DNA of 64,000 nt, taken from assembly GCF_947500695.1 (NCBI RefSeq), contig NZ_CANMSS010000014.1, positions 34,811 through 98,810 on the forward strand. Direction: 5' to 3'. This stretch comes from an uncultured Pseudoteredinibacter sp. (GTDB lineage Bacteria > Pseudomonadota > Gammaproteobacteria > Pseudomonadales > Cellvibrionaceae). The notes beneath the pieces are model-generated. The model was not told where the DNA came from and ran no database searches. It worked only from the letters and a program-made list of their open reading frames with translations. Position numbers and translations under genes: made by a program. Below are positions 43,671 through 53,695 of this stretch, piece by piece (the first letter of the stretch is position 1; the number at the start of each line of letters is the position of its first letter).

Positions 43671-43688
43671 AAACCAACAGCCAGAAAC

Positions 43689-43722
43689 AAAAAAGGCCCT
43701 GCCACCGCAAAGTGACAGAGCC
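43689..43722 (-). terminator. terminator of the RND efflux operon (minus strand)
   Basis: GGCCCTGCCAC (43695-43705) and GTGACAGAGCC (43712-43722) pair with G-U wobbles around CGCAAA. On the minus strand the stem ends in T6. It lies 34 bp after the RND permease stop. Confidence 0.72.
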
Positions 43723-43755
43723 TCAAATCTAAACAGCTTGCTTAAAGGCGGCGCT

Positions 43756-46700
43756 CTAAGCCGTAACGCTTTCCTTCGGGCTGGTATCAAAAGCAGTAGC
43801 GGCTTCGTCATTCACCGCCGCAACCTGGCCAGAAAGATCCTTACCCAAATAGTGATAAATTACCGGTAGCACTACCAACGTGAAGACCGTACCAATCAAC
43901 ATACCGGCAACCAAAATGATACCAATACTATTACGAGCTTCCGCACCAGCGCCGGTAACCAAAACCAAGGGGAAATGACCCAAAACCGTAGCGGCCGTCG
44001 TCATCAAAACAGGACGTAAACGCGTAGCGGCCGCTTCCTTAACAGCCTCAATCTTGGTCCAGCCTTCCTCTTGCAGTTGCTTGGCAAACTCCACGATTAG
44101 AATACCGTTCTTAGCAATCAAACCAATCAACGTGACCAAACCAATCTGCGAATAAATATTCACCGTAGTTAAACTCAAAAACGGGAACAACATCGCGCCC
44201 GCCAAAGCCAACGGAACCGAGCCCAGCAAAATAACCAAAGGATCACGGAAATTATTAAACTGAATAGTGAGCACAAAGTAGACCACAATCAGCGCAATGA
44301 TCAACACACCCATCAGCGTATTGCCTTCCTTACGTAACTGGCGCGACTCACCGGCATAATCCAAAGTAAAACCAGCTGGCAATACCTCCTGAGCGATTTC
44401 CTCAATAGTGCTTAAGCCTTGCTCACGAGTCGTGCCCGGCAAAACACCACCAAAGATACGGAAGGATTTTTGCTGATCAAATTTACCCAACAAACGCGGA
44501 CCGGTAACCTTCTCCAAACTGGCAATGCTGGAAACAGGGATCATATCGCCGCTGGGAGTGCGCAACTGCAGGTTCAAAAAGCTCTCCGGATTCCCGCGAG
44601 CCGATTCCTTCAGCATAGGAATCACCCGGAATGCCTTACCATTACCATCAAAACGGTTACTAAAATTAGATGACAGCAAAACACTAAGTTGCTCGCTTAC
44701 CGATGATAAACTCATACCCAAATCGGCAATGCGATCGCGTTTTAAAATAAAACGTACCTGGGGTAAATCGATATATAGATCGGTATCGGCAAACATAAAC
44801 TTACCGCTTTGATAAGCCTTGCCAATAATTTGTTCGGCATAGCCGCGCATCTCACCGTAGCTGGCCGGACCTTGAACGACCAGCTCGACATCAAAGTTAC
44901 CTGCGGTAGGCAAAGACGCTGAAAGAATAGGCAATACCTTAAGCTCGGCAATACCACCTAACTTACCAAAAACTTCAGGCAATAACTCTTGATTGCTACG
45001 GCTACGTTCATCCACATCACCTAACAGCAAGCCGCCAAAGCCACCACTGGCACGCAGTACCTGCCACATACCGTGGGAAGATTCAGTCGTCAGCAGAGTA
45101 TCAACCACCTGATACATATTGGTATTGGTGTACTCCAAGGAAGATTCTGGTGGTGCCGTAATAATCGTATTAATACTGCTATTGTCTTCAATTGGTGCCA
45201 GCTCTTTTTGCGAGAACATATAAAAGGGCACCGTTAGCAGCGCAATAAAGATGGCCGCAAATACCAACTGGCCACGCCAGTTAAATACATGGCCTAAAAA
45301 GTTGCGATACCAGTGCTGGGCTTTATCGAATTGCTGGTTAACCCAAACCGTCATGCGGCTTTCTTTACCGCCTTCTGGGCAAACCGTAGCACTCATAATG
45401 GGAGATAGCGTTACAGCCACCAAACCAGAAATTAAAACTGCAATGGCTAACGTAAAAGCAAACTCTTTAAACAAAACCCCGGTTAAGCCCGAAAGAAAAC
45501 CAATAGGTGCATATACCGCCGCCAACGTAATGGTCATCGCCGTTACGGGTGCTAACAACTGGCGCGAGCTGGTGAGAGCGGCTTGAGTGCGGCTCATACC
45601 GTTGCGCATATGGCGCGCCACGTTTTCAACCACCACAATAGCATCATCAACCACCAAGCCCACCGAAAGCACCACCGCTAACACGGTAAGTAGGTTTAAG
45701 GTAAAGCCCATAATGGCCATAGCGGCCACAGCGCCTAAAATAGAAATAGGAATGGTAATGAGCGGCACCAAGGCTGTGCGGAAAGAGCCCATCAAAGCAA
45801 TCACCACAATGCCCACCAGAAACACGGTTTCCAGTAAGGTGGTGAAAATTTCTTTTAGTGCCGCGCGCATATAGAGCGTGCCATCGTAACCCATATCAAT
45901 GGTGACGCCATCGGGCAAAGTTGGGCGAATATTATCGAGCTGGCGATAAACTTCATCACCAATTTCAATTTCGTTAGCGCCCGGCAAAGGCCAGATAGAA
46001 ATAAAGATAGTAGAGCGCTGTAAAAAGCGGCCGCTTACCTGGCCTTCGACTTCGCCTAATTTAATATCGGCAATATCTTGCAAATAAATTAAACCATCGC
46101 CCGTATCGCGTACCACTAGTTGCTCAAAGTCTGCAACGGTTTTTAAGGTACTGTCGGTTAATAGATTAATGCGATGACGAGCATTCTCACTTTCACCAAT
46201 GGTGGCAATAATATTGTTATCACGCAGTGCCGTGAGTACTTCATTGGCGCCTATTTTATAGGCCGCTAAGCGGCTTGGGTCTAACCATACTCGCATAGCT
46301 GGATCGCGACCGCCTTCCAAACCGATACGCTGCACTCCATCGATAGAAGACAGGATGGGGTTTACCCGACGTGATAGATAATCGTTAAGCTCAGAGCGGC
46401 TATAGTCTTCGGCATATACCGGTAAATAAAATACCGCATTGGCGCGATCGGCTCGGCTAACAGAAACGGCCGGATCTTCGGCGCCTGCAGGCAGTTCAAA
46501 ACGAATTTGGCTTAAGCGCGCATTTAGCTCGGCCAATGCGGCAGTGCTGTCTTCATTGAGCTTAAGCCAGCCGGTAACGGTACTGGAACCTGCAACGGTA
46601 TTGGAATCGACATAATCAATACCGGGCACGGTAGCAACAGCGCGCTCGATAGGATCGGTAATAAACCCCTGTACTGTCTCGGCATCGGCGCCGGTATAAA

Positions 46701-46869
46701 CTGTGCTAACCACCAATGAAGCACTTTCGATTTTCGGGTACTGCAGTATAGATATTTCCTGCGCGGCGCGAATGCCGGCGAGCAGTAAAATGGCAGAAAC
46801 CACAACGGCTAGGACAGGCTTTCTAACAAAGATGTCCATTAAGTTAGGGCGATCATGTGAGTTGCTCAT
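43756..46869 (-). CDS. RND efflux permease, HAE1 family
   Basis: 1037 residues with the twelve-helix AcrB/MexB-type layout. It starts MDIFVRKPVLAVVVSAILLLAG, has AVVLSVGLVVDDAIVVVENVARHM (the proton-relay Asp pair in TM4) and a C-terminal mirror IGLVTLIGLIAKNGILIVEFAKQL. Two large periplasmic loops are present. Its start overlaps the membrane-fusion gene stop by 4 bp. No outer-membrane channel gene is adjacent, so it probably uses a TolC encoded elsewhere. Confidence 0.95.
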   Translation of the reverse strand: MSNSHDRPNLMDIFVRKPVLAVVVSAILLLAGIRAAQEISILQYPKIESASLVVSTVYTGADAETVQGFITDPIERAVATVPGIDYVDSNTVAGSSTVTGWLKLNEDSTAALAELNARLSQIRFELPAGAEDPAVSVSRADRANAVFYLPVYAEDYSRSELNDYLSRRVNPILSSIDGVQRIGLEGGRDPAMRVWLDPSRLAAYKIGANEVLTALRDNNIIATIGESENARHRINLLTDSTLKTVADFEQLVVRDTGDGLIYLQDIADIKLGEVEGQVSGRFLQRSTIFISIWPLPGANEIEIGDEVYRQLDNIRPTLPDGVTIDMGYDGTLYMRAALKEIFTTLLETVFLVGIVVIALMGSFRTALVPLITIPISILGAVAAMAIMGFTLNLLTVLAVVLSVGLVVDDAIVVVENVARHMRNGMSRTQAALTSSRQLLAPVTAMTITLAAVYAPIGFLSGLTGVLFKEFAFTLAIAVLISGLVAVTLSPIMSATVCPEGGKESRMTVWVNQQFDKAQHWYRNFLGHVFNWRGQLVFAAIFIALLTVPFYMFSQKELAPIEDNSSINTIITAPPESSLEYTNTNMYQVVDTLLTTESSHGMWQVLRASGGFGGLLLGDVDERSRSNQELLPEVFGKLGGIAELKVLPILSASLPTAGNFDVELVVQGPASYGEMRGYAEQIIGKAYQSGKFMFADTDLYIDLPQVRFILKRDRIADLGMSLSSVSEQLSVLLSSNFSNRFDGNGKAFRVIPMLKESARGNPESFLNLQLRTPSGDMIPVSSIASLEKVTGPRLLGKFDQQKSFRIFGGVLPGTTREQGLSTIEEIAQEVLPAGFTLDYAGESRQLRKEGNTLMGVLIIALIVVYFVLTIQFNNFRDPLVILLGSVPLALAGAMLFPFLSLTTVNIYSQIGLVTLIGLIAKNGILIVEFAKQLQEEGWTKIEAVKEAAATRLRPVLMTTAATVLGHFPLVLVTGAGAEARNSIGIILVAGMLIGTVFTLVVLPVIYHYLGKDLSGQVAAVNDEAATAFDTSPKESVTA

Positions 46870-48005
46870 TGTGCCCCCTTAGTATTAGCTTGCTCATTGG
46901 CACCGGTGTTTGATTCTGCAGTAACCGTTGGTTTGGTTTGAATAAATACTTTTAGCCCTTGGCGCAGCTTGAAACTGCCAATGCTGGCTACTAGGCTACC
47001 CTCGGCAATGCCATCGCGAATAATAAAACCTTCGTTACGGCGCGGGCCTAGCTCAATGCGCACGCGCTCAGCGCGATAAAAGTCACCCGCAGCATCTGGA
47101 TTTAGGCGATACACATAATCGGCAAATTGATCGCGGCTGATGCTCACATCCGGCACCCAACTAGCCGCTTCAATTGCACCTGCACTTAGCTTCACCTCTA
47201 CAATGCTATTGCTGTTGAGATTTGTGTTTTCCGGCTGCTCGATACGGCCGCGATATCGTAGCTGGCGTGAACTACTATTAACTTCGGCATCGCTGGCAAC
47301 CAGCTGGGCCATTACAGATTGGCTAGGGTTAAGCTGTACTTCGATCTCACTGCTAACATCTAAGCGAGGGAAATCCTGAGGTACAGAAAAATCGACCCAA
47401 ATAAAATTATTCACACCCACCAAGCGAGTGATCATCGTATTTGGGTTTAAGTACTGGCCGGCCTCTAAAGTGTGCAGACCAACATGGCCTTTAAAGGGCG
47501 CCATAATGGTTTTCTTATTGATAACCGCTTTTTGTGCAGCAATTTCGGCCAAGCTGGTTTGGTAGTCGGCCTCGGCGCGATCGAGCGCTTCGGCGCTAAC
47601 GCGGTTTTGTTTGCGTAGCTTTTTATTACGATCCAAAGTGATCTTGGCTAAACGTGCACTGGCATTGGCTGCACGTAGGCGAGCTTCTTCTTCGCTAACA
47701 TCCAGCTGTAGCAAAACCTGGCCGGCTTCAATAAGGCCGCCTGATGGCAAGTTTAAGGTTTTAATTTTACCGCCTAATTCAGTACGCAAATCCAGCTGCT
47801 GCGGCGCAATAAGCTCGCCACTAACGGTAAGCTGCTGTCGAAACTCGGCGGCTTCAACGGTAACTGCTTTTACGGTGGCTGATGGTTCAGGGAACGATTT
47901 ACCAATCGCAATGGCTTCTTTTATCTGTAAAAACTTTACTGTGCCAAGGCCGGCAAAAACCAGCAGGCAAAGTACGATAGTGATTATCCAACGGCGAAGA
48001 TTCAT
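46866..48005 (-). CDS. RND membrane fusion (periplasmic adaptor) protein
   Basis: 379 residues. One N-terminal helix anchors it. TVSGELIAPQQLDLRTELGGKIKTLNLPSGGLIEAGQVLLQLD is the lipoyl half-motif, followed by a coiled coil (ARLAKITLDRNKKLRKQNRVSAEALDRAEADYQTSLAEIAAQKAVI) and APFKGHVGLHTLEAGQYLNP. It bridges the inner-membrane pump to the outer channel. First structural gene after tetR. Confidence 0.93.
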   Translation of the reverse strand: MNLRRWIITIVLCLLVFAGLGTVKFLQIKEAIAIGKSFPEPSATVKAVTVEAAEFRQQLTVSGELIAPQQLDLRTELGGKIKTLNLPSGGLIEAGQVLLQLDVSEEEARLRAANASARLAKITLDRNKKLRKQNRVSAEALDRAEADYQTSLAEIAAQKAVINKKTIMAPFKGHVGLHTLEAGQYLNPNTMITRLVGVNNFIWVDFSVPQDFPRLDVSSEIEVQLNPSQSVMAQLVASDAEVNSSSRQLRYRGRIEQPENTNLNSNSIVEVKLSAGAIEAASWVPDVSISRDQFADYVYRLNPDAAGDFYRAERVRIELGPRRNEGFIIRDGIAEGSLVASIGSFKLRQGLKVFIQTKPTVTAESNTGANEQANTKGAQ

Positions 48006-48037
48006 GGTGTGTAATCCAATAATATTAAAATAATTGC

Positions 48038-48769
48038 TTAACGTAGTCCGGCGGCGTTTACCGCTGCCAATGCGCGTTGTACGCCGGCATCATCAACTTT
48101 TTGTTGCCAGTCATAACTGTTCAGTAGGCGCGTAAAATTTTTAATCAGCAGATCATCGGCTGGCAGCGGGTAAGGTAACGGCTCAGCTAATTGAATGGCG
48201 CTGCGGTTATGTTGGCGCAGTACCACTTGTGAATAGCCCACATGCATAGACCAGGTTGCTGTACTGAGCTCAGCGATAGTGGTATTGCTGGTTTCGATAT
48301 CCAGCTCGCCACTATCGATGGCGCTTTGCCACAGCTTTTCAAACAGTGCCCCGCAGGCTTCAATGCTTTGCGACATATTCTCTAACCAGCGCGGTGAGGC
48401 TCGGCGCAAAATCGCTTCGCAATTTACTAGGGCATCAAGATGGCTATCGAAGTCGTAGCATTGGGTTTTGTGCGGATCTAATAAACCTAGGGCGATGATC
48501 TTTTCGGGCGTGCTCAAATCTAGGTTTAGGGTTTGGGCAAAGGTGTCATGTAAACGTCGGGACATGCGTGTGCCTAAGGCCACTAGGACATCTTCTTTGC
48601 TTTGCACATGCTTATACAGAGTGCCAATAGAAACCCCGGCCTCCTTGGCAATGGCCGACATGGTGAAATCCAGCAGAGAGGTTTGCTGCACGCACTTAGC
48701 AGCGGCACAAAGGATCATATCCTCTTGCTCTTGGGGGCTGTGTTTTGGGGCTGGTGGCATAATTTTCAA
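48038..48769 (-). CDS. TetR family transcriptional regulator
   Basis: 243 residues. HTH: LDFTMSAIAKEAGVSIGTLYKHVQSKEDVLVALG near residues 34-68, then a variable helical ligand domain. It is 32 bp upstream of the efflux genes on the same strand, the usual place for a pump repressor. Its promoter carries two TTCGAA palindromes. Confidence 0.92.
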   Translation of the reverse strand: MKIMPPAPKHSPQEQEDMILCAAAKCVQQTSLLDFTMSAIAKEAGVSIGTLYKHVQSKEDVLVALGTRMSRRLHDTFAQTLNLDLSTPEKIIALGLLDPHKTQCYDFDSHLDALVNCEAILRRASPRWLENMSQSIEACGALFEKLWQSAIDSGELDIETSNTTIAELSTATWSMHVGYSQVVLRQHNRSAIQLAEPLPYPLPADDLLIKNFTRLLNSYDWQQKVDDAGVQRALAAVNAAGLR

Positions 48770-48793
48770 CCATATTTAGCTAATATGAAATCT

Positions 48794-48813
48794 ATTCGAA
48801 CATCATTCGAATG
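48794..48813. promoter_or_regulatory. paired ATTCGAA sites upstream of tetR
   Basis: ATTCGAA at 48794-48800 and 48805-48811, 11 bp apart (one helical turn). The second lies in the 10-bp palindrome CATTCGAATG. It sits 25-44 bp upstream of the tetR start, so is a candidate autoregulatory operator for the efflux operon. Confidence 0.5.
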
Positions 48814-48969
48814 CTGTGCGCATTCTACGCCGCTAGGTCTTGGAGTCAATAAAATTGCCGCTATTAGGGCAATAAGAATTGTTAATACCCGTGTCTGTTT
48901 TTACGCTTTAAGGGAGCTGGCGGATCTTTAAACGGGGCACAGATACTGCTGATATTAGCTACGGCGTGC

Positions 48970-50073
48970 TTAGTCTGTAAGTGCCTGCTTGCTCCAGGTG
49001 CTGGGGGCATGGCCGGTCCAGCTTTTAAAGGCGCGGCTAAAGGCGGCACTATCGGCAAAGCCAAGCTGCTCGGCAAGTACTGCCATGGATAGCTCGCCCT
49101 TACGCAGGGCTTGTTCGGCTCGGCTTTGTTGCACCTCACGGCGCAGCTCTTTAAAGCTGGCCCCTTCGGCTTCCAGTTTACGGGCTAGGGTGCGGGGGCT
49201 TACGTGCAGGGCTTGGGCGAGGGTTTCTCGGTCGGGGATGATGGCTTGCAGTTGTAGCTGGCGCTTTACTAGCTCTACATAACGGCTTTGGCGGCGCAGA
49301 TCCGCCGAGACTCTTTGTACTAGTTTTAGATACGCTCGATAGATGGCTTGGTTTTGCCTAAGGGGCTCGCGATCAAAGTGACCGGGGGCACACAATAGCG
49401 AGGCGCTTTCTTGATGGTAATGCACGCAATCACCAAAGTGCTCCTGAATCATGGCTTCTTCTGGGCCAGGTGCAAAGGGCAGGTGGACCGCTACTGGGGT
49501 GCAATCTGGGCCAGCAATATCTTCTATCAGCGTGGCTGAAGATACCAAGTCTCGTAGCAGGCAAAACTCCTGCAGTTGCTGGCCTTTATGACCCAGCTTG
49601 ATATCAGGCTCTAATTCAAAGCGGCAGTAATCGTGATCTTTAATACGTCCTAATTCGATATGGCTCTGCCCCCAGGTAAGCTCTGGAAAGCTCAATATGG
49701 TTTGCACGGCATGCTGCACTGTATCGGCATGCATGGCGGTAAGGCCTAGCAGACCAAATAGGGTAATCGAGGCATTGGCGCCGGCCTCCAGGGCCAAGAG
49801 GCGATGGCTATTGGGTTGATGGGCTTCAATCAACGTTAGTAACAAGGCTTGTTCTTGTTCTTGTTCAATAGGGTAATCTGGATCTTCCAAGGCAATTGGC
49901 GGTATCCCGCAGGCTAAGGCAATTGCCTCGCCATCTTGACCCATCTCTTCGAGCTGTTGCAGCTCTAGCTGAATACCGAAAGCGCTGCGCTGACCGACCA
50001 ATAAGTCGCCCCGGGCCAAGACTTGCTTTTCTTTGTTTGCTGTCGATTTTGGGTTTGCCCGGTAGCCTGCCAT
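48970..50073 (-). CDS. AraC family regulator (OruR-like)
   Basis: 367 residues. A long N-terminal arabinose-binding-like domain of the OruR/VirF-like subgroup (RMLALEAG-type: HRLLALEAGANASITLFGLLGLTAMHADTVQHAV) and a C-terminal double HTH (LAQALHVSPRTLARKLEAEGASFKELRREVQQSRAEQALRKGELSMAVLAEQLGFADSAAFSRAFKSWTGHAPSTWS). It is divergent from the monooxygenase at 50283 with about 210 bp between, so probably its activator. Confidence 0.92.
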   Translation of the reverse strand: MAGYRANPKSTANKEKQVLARGDLLVGQRSAFGIQLELQQLEEMGQDGEAIALACGIPPIALEDPDYPIEQEQEQALLLTLIEAHQPNSHRLLALEAGANASITLFGLLGLTAMHADTVQHAVQTILSFPELTWGQSHIELGRIKDHDYCRFELEPDIKLGHKGQQLQEFCLLRDLVSSATLIEDIAGPDCTPVAVHLPFAPGPEEAMIQEHFGDCVHYHQESASLLCAPGHFDREPLRQNQAIYRAYLKLVQRVSADLRRQSRYVELVKRQLQLQAIIPDRETLAQALHVSPRTLARKLEAEGASFKELRREVQQSRAEQALRKGELSMAVLAEQLGFADSAAFSRAFKSWTGHAPSTWSKQALTD

Positions 50074-50282
50074 GTTGAATGTCTGCGCTGTACTAATCTG
50101 ATGTTGTAAAGTTTGGCAAATCGTACCACTATGGCCTGAAATATCAAAAGCCTGGCAGCCCCCATCATCGCTAAGCGGGGGTGGCTATGGCACAGTTTGT
50201 ACATAAGAAGTAATACCCAAGCGGCCTGGCTATGAGCCTGTGCCGAAGACTCACGATATAACAATAATGTAGCGAGGCGATT

Positions 50283-51728
50283 GTGGAAGCATTAGACGTT
50301 CTGATTATTGGCGCAGGTATTTCCGGCATTGGCATGGCTTGTCATTTAAAGCAAAAATGCCCAGATCAGAAGTATGCCATTTTAGAAGGCCGTGAAAACT
50401 TTGGAGGCACTTGGGATCTTTTTAAATACCCAGGTATCCGTTCTGATTCCGATATGTACACCTTTGGTTACAGTTTTCGCCCATGGACTAATGGCGCTGA
50501 TATCGCTTCGGCCGAATCCATTCGCGAATACTTGGATGAAACTGCTACTGAATACGGTGTGCATGAAAATATTCGCTACAGCCATCGTGTGGAAAAGCTG
50601 CAATGGAACAGTAAGGAAGCGTGCTGGTTTGTCCATTATCGCCACAAAGGCGGTGAAGAGCAGATTCTAAAAACCCGTTTTTTGGTAACCTGCACGGGCT
50701 ACTACAATTACGAGAAGGGCTATTTGCCTGAATTTCCTGGCTATGAAAATTTCAATGGCTTAAAAGTGCATCCGCAGCAGTGGCCTGAAGATTTGGATTA
50801 CAAAGATAAGCAGGTGCTGATTATTGGCAGTGGTGCGACGGCGGTAACTTTGGTGCCGTCTATGGCCGATGAGGCTGCCCATGTGACTATGCTGCAGCGC
50901 TCACCCACTTATGTTTTTACTCGCCCGGCGCGCGATCCTATTGCCAAGTGGCTACACAAATTCACACCCGATAGCTGGGCGCATTATCTTACCCGCGCTA
51001 AAAATATCTTCCTTAGCTGGTACATCTTTTCTAAATCTAAGCGTAGCCCCGATGGTGTGCGTCAGTATCTACGCGATATGGTTAAAGGCGAGGTGGGTGA
51101 TTCGGTCGATGTTGATGTGCATTTTAACCCAAGCTATAACCCTTGGGATCAACGTATGTGCTTGGTGCCTGATAGTGATTTGTTTAAGTGCCTAAAAGAA
51201 GGCAAAGCTTCTATTGTTACTGACCATATTGAAACCTTTACCGAAAACGGTGTGCAATTAAAATCGGGCGAGTCGATTGATGCCGATATTATTGTGCCGG
51301 CGACGGGATTGGATCTGCAGTTCTTGGGTGGCATTGACCTTTATAAAGACGATCAAAAAATCGAATCCGGTGAGTTGGTAAATTATAAGGGTATGATGTT
51401 TGCTAATCTGCCGAATATGGTTTCAGTATTTGGTTATACGAATGCCTCTTGGACTTTGAAAGCCGATTTAACCTCGGACTATGTATGTCGTTTAATTAAG
51501 CATATGAAAACCACTGGCCGTAAGCAGGTGATGCCTAAGCTGGATTTAAATGGTTTTGCCCAGAGCCCGATGATCGATTCTTTGAAATCCGGCTATATTA
51601 GCCGTGCTGAGAGTATTATGCCTAAGCAGGGTGAGGGTTATCCTTGGCGTAATCAGGATAATTATTATCGGGATTATTTTGCGATTCGGCATGGTAAGTT
51701 GGAGGATGGGGTGTTGGAGTTTGTTTAA
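50283..51728 (+). CDS. Baeyer-Villiger-type flavin monooxygenase
   Basis: 481 residues. FAD-binding IIGAGISGIGMACHL at the N-terminus, GGTWDLFKYPGIRSDSDMYTFGYSF, the BVMO fingerprint F-x-G-x3-H-x3-W seen as FNGLKVHPQQWP (about residue 158), then NADPH-binding IIGSGATAVTLVPSMA. The family inserts oxygen next to ketones (lactone or ester formation) or oxidises sulfides. It starts at a GTG and is probably activated by the divergent AraC protein. The nearby acyl-CoA dehydrogenases would suit degradation of cyclic or branched ketones, but this is inference. Confidence 0.92.
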   Translation: MEALDVLIIGAGISGIGMACHLKQKCPDQKYAILEGRENFGGTWDLFKYPGIRSDSDMYTFGYSFRPWTNGADIASAESIREYLDETATEYGVHENIRYSHRVEKLQWNSKEACWFVHYRHKGGEEQILKTRFLVTCTGYYNYEKGYLPEFPGYENFNGLKVHPQQWPEDLDYKDKQVLIIGSGATAVTLVPSMADEAAHVTMLQRSPTYVFTRPARDPIAKWLHKFTPDSWAHYLTRAKNIFLSWYIFSKSKRSPDGVRQYLRDMVKGEVGDSVDVDVHFNPSYNPWDQRMCLVPDSDLFKCLKEGKASIVTDHIETFTENGVQLKSGESIDADIIVPATGLDLQFLGGIDLYKDDQKIESGELVNYKGMMFANLPNMVSVFGYTNASWTLKADLTSDYVCRLIKHMKTTGRKQVMPKLDLNGFAQSPMIDSLKSGYISRAESIMPKQGEGYPWRNQDNYYRDYFAIRHGKLEDGVLEFV

Positions 51729-51771
51729 TATGTGTCTGGGGTCGGGTGTTAAGTTTTTTAACATCTGACCG

Positions 51772-51919
51772 CTTAAAGGCCGGGTTGCCCCTAAGCCACG
51801 ATCGGCGGCCCTCCCGGCTTCCCTCCTTCCTAAAAAAGCCTCACAAAAAGACGTGAGTCTTTTTTACTCTCTCGGCGCTCGCTCTGATTGTGGCTTAGGG
51901 GCAACCCGGCCTTTAAGCT
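51772..51919. repeat. 148-bp palindromic element with 29-bp perfect arms
   Basis: 51772-51800 (starting GCTTAAAGGCCGGGTTGCC) is the exact complement of 51891-51919. Inside, AAAAAAGCCTCAC and GTGAGTCTTTTTT (about 51834-51865) form a terminator-like hairpin with one mismatch. It starts 43 bp after the monooxygenase stop and may end its transcript. 51920-52188 shows nothing else of note. Confidence 0.85.
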
Positions 51920-52188
51920 GCTTTGGTGGTTTTGTTCTCGTTGTGTTGGTTTTGGGAGTCTAGCAAAACTTGATGCTTTAAGTGTCAATTCTTTTGGCCT
52001 TGGTGTGAGTTTTCAGGTGCTTGTAAAAGTTCTGGTAAAGCAATAGATTAGAGCTTTAGGCAACGGAATGCAGGCTGTCACTCGAAAGGATGCTATCCAT
52101 TAATTCCTGGGTTCTCCAGGGTGTTGAAAAATTCCAGTTTGTCGTCTTTTATGCTCGTCTATCGAGTGAGCTTTTAGGAAAAATACAT

Positions 52189-52932
52189 ATGACCTGGGAA
52201 CGGAAATATTTTTTGCCGACCGATAGTGATGTTTTGTCTTTCTTTGTCATCTTTGGCGAATTTGTCGATAAAGTTAAAATTTCGGCTTCAAAGTATAATT
52301 TTACCGAAGTCCCCCAAAATACTGATATTTCAAAATACCATGATGGGACTTCACCAGAGTATAGGGATGGATTTAGATCTGGATACCTTTGGCAAGAATT
52401 GTGTATAGAAAACCCCGAATTGGCTAGGGCTGTGGCGATCGCGCCAAGCTGTGTCGTTGTTCGGACAGAGTTAGATGATAAGGAAGCATTGGATTACCTT
52501 CGGAATATCATAGGTCTAGTCACGCACTTCCTTGATAGTGGTGGTGTTTGTGTGTATGAACCACAAAGGTTCAAGTGGTGGTCTCCGGGGGAATGGTATG
52601 AGAGTGTTTTTTTACCTAAAAAACCAACCCCATATCAGCACACTGTTGTTCTTGTGTCGAAGCAAGAAGATGGAAAGCTTTGGTATCACACTCGAGGGCT
52701 AAGACTTTTTGCTCGCCCTGATATTAGTGTTCACGATGTCACTGAGGAAAACTCGAAAAGAGTGCATGAAATGATTAATCGCTTCATTGAGTATCAGGCT
52801 TATGGGGGGGTAATCAAGGATGGGCAACATATTAGAATGAAAGGGCTGCCCTCATCAATGTGGTGCGAGCATCGAGGATGCGAAGAAGATCCAGATTTTA
52901 ATAATAGACATGTTGAAATTCATTGGGAGTGA
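52189..52932 (+). CDS. hypothetical protein, unknown family
   Basis: 247 residues from the ATG at 52189, which has TAGGA 9 bp upstream; an in-frame ATG at 52090 would add 33 residues. It is soluble, with no signal or membrane helices. Notable: CVVVRTELDDKEALDYLRNIIGLVTHFLDSGGVCVYEPQRFKWWSPGEWYE, and a Cys/His group near the end (MWCEHRGCEEDPDFNNRHVEIHWE) that might bind metal. The layout (two paired alpha/beta halves) recalls DUF4261-like immunity or housekeeping proteins, but I cannot assign it. Confidence 0.7.
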   Translation: MTWERKYFLPTDSDVLSFFVIFGEFVDKVKISASKYNFTEVPQNTDISKYHDGTSPEYRDGFRSGYLWQELCIENPELARAVAIAPSCVVVRTELDDKEALDYLRNIIGLVTHFLDSGGVCVYEPQRFKWWSPGEWYESVFLPKKPTPYQHTVVLVSKQEDGKLWYHTRGLRLFARPDISVHDVTEENSKRVHEMINRFIEYQAYGGVIKDGQHIRMKGLPSSMWCEHRGCEEDPDFNNRHVEIHWE

Positions 52933-53153
52933 GCGCTTTGGAAGGGCATTTATACTGACAGAATTTGAACAGTCGAAAGGGTTGGTCAATGGCCGTGATA
53001 TTGGTTGAATGTTGAACGGATAGGTTTTGTTTCAGTTGAAATTGAATCATGCGATAGCGTGTCGTTTTGCTTTGGGGTATCAAAGAAATAGCGACAGTGT
53101 TGTGTTAAAACCTAGAGTTGTCTTCGAGTCGAGCGCTATGTAGTGAGGAAACA

Positions 53154-53666
53154 ATGAGGTATCTATTAGCTATTTATCTGCTATCCATAAGTGCAGTATC
53201 TTTTGCAAAAGAGAAGTGTGACCCTAGTTCTATTGGTGTAACTGATAGCTCTAGCGAGATTGAACGATACTTTTATACGGGTACCTGCCATTATAGAAAT
53301 AAAGATTATTCTTTATCCGTGAAGAATTGGGAGGGTCTTGCCTTGTTGGAGGCTGAGTCTGCTTCGGATGAAGAGCTTAAGGTTGATGTCCTTAATAATC
53401 TTGGATATATGAAATTTTTCGGATTTGGAACTGAAAAAGATCAAAAAACAGCGATCTCGTATTGGCGCGAAGCGGTATTGCTTGGCCATTACGAAGCTGA
53501 ATATCACCTTTGTCACGCATATGCTGACAAGAAACAACCCACGTATAATCTTGCCAAAGCCAGAAAGCACTGTGAGAAAGCCAAGTTAATATATAAGGGA
53601 AAGGACGACTCTAATTCTGAAATCTTGTCTATTATCAATTCGTACTTGGAGAAGATCGAAAGATAA
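53154..53666 (+). CDS. secreted Sel1-like/TPR repeat protein
   Basis: 170 residues with a signal peptide (RYLLAIYLLSISAVSFA). Sel1-like repeats are visible in DVLNNLGYMKFFGFGTEKDQKTAISYWREAVLLGHYEAEYHLCHAYAD and the following NLAKARKHCEKA. Cysteines at CDPSS and TGTCHY plus HLCHAY and HCEKA suggest disulfides. It probably acts as a periplasmic scaffold. ATG at 53154 follows GTGAGGA. Confidence 0.78.
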   Translation: MRYLLAIYLLSISAVSFAKEKCDPSSIGVTDSSSEIERYFYTGTCHYRNKDYSLSVKNWEGLALLEAESASDEELKVDVLNNLGYMKFFGFGTEKDQKTAISYWREAVLLGHYEAEYHLCHAYADKKQPTYNLAKARKHCEKAKLIYKGKDDSNSEILSIINSYLEKIER

Positions 53667-53695
53667 AACCCTCCTTGGAGCAGGCCTGATAAGTT

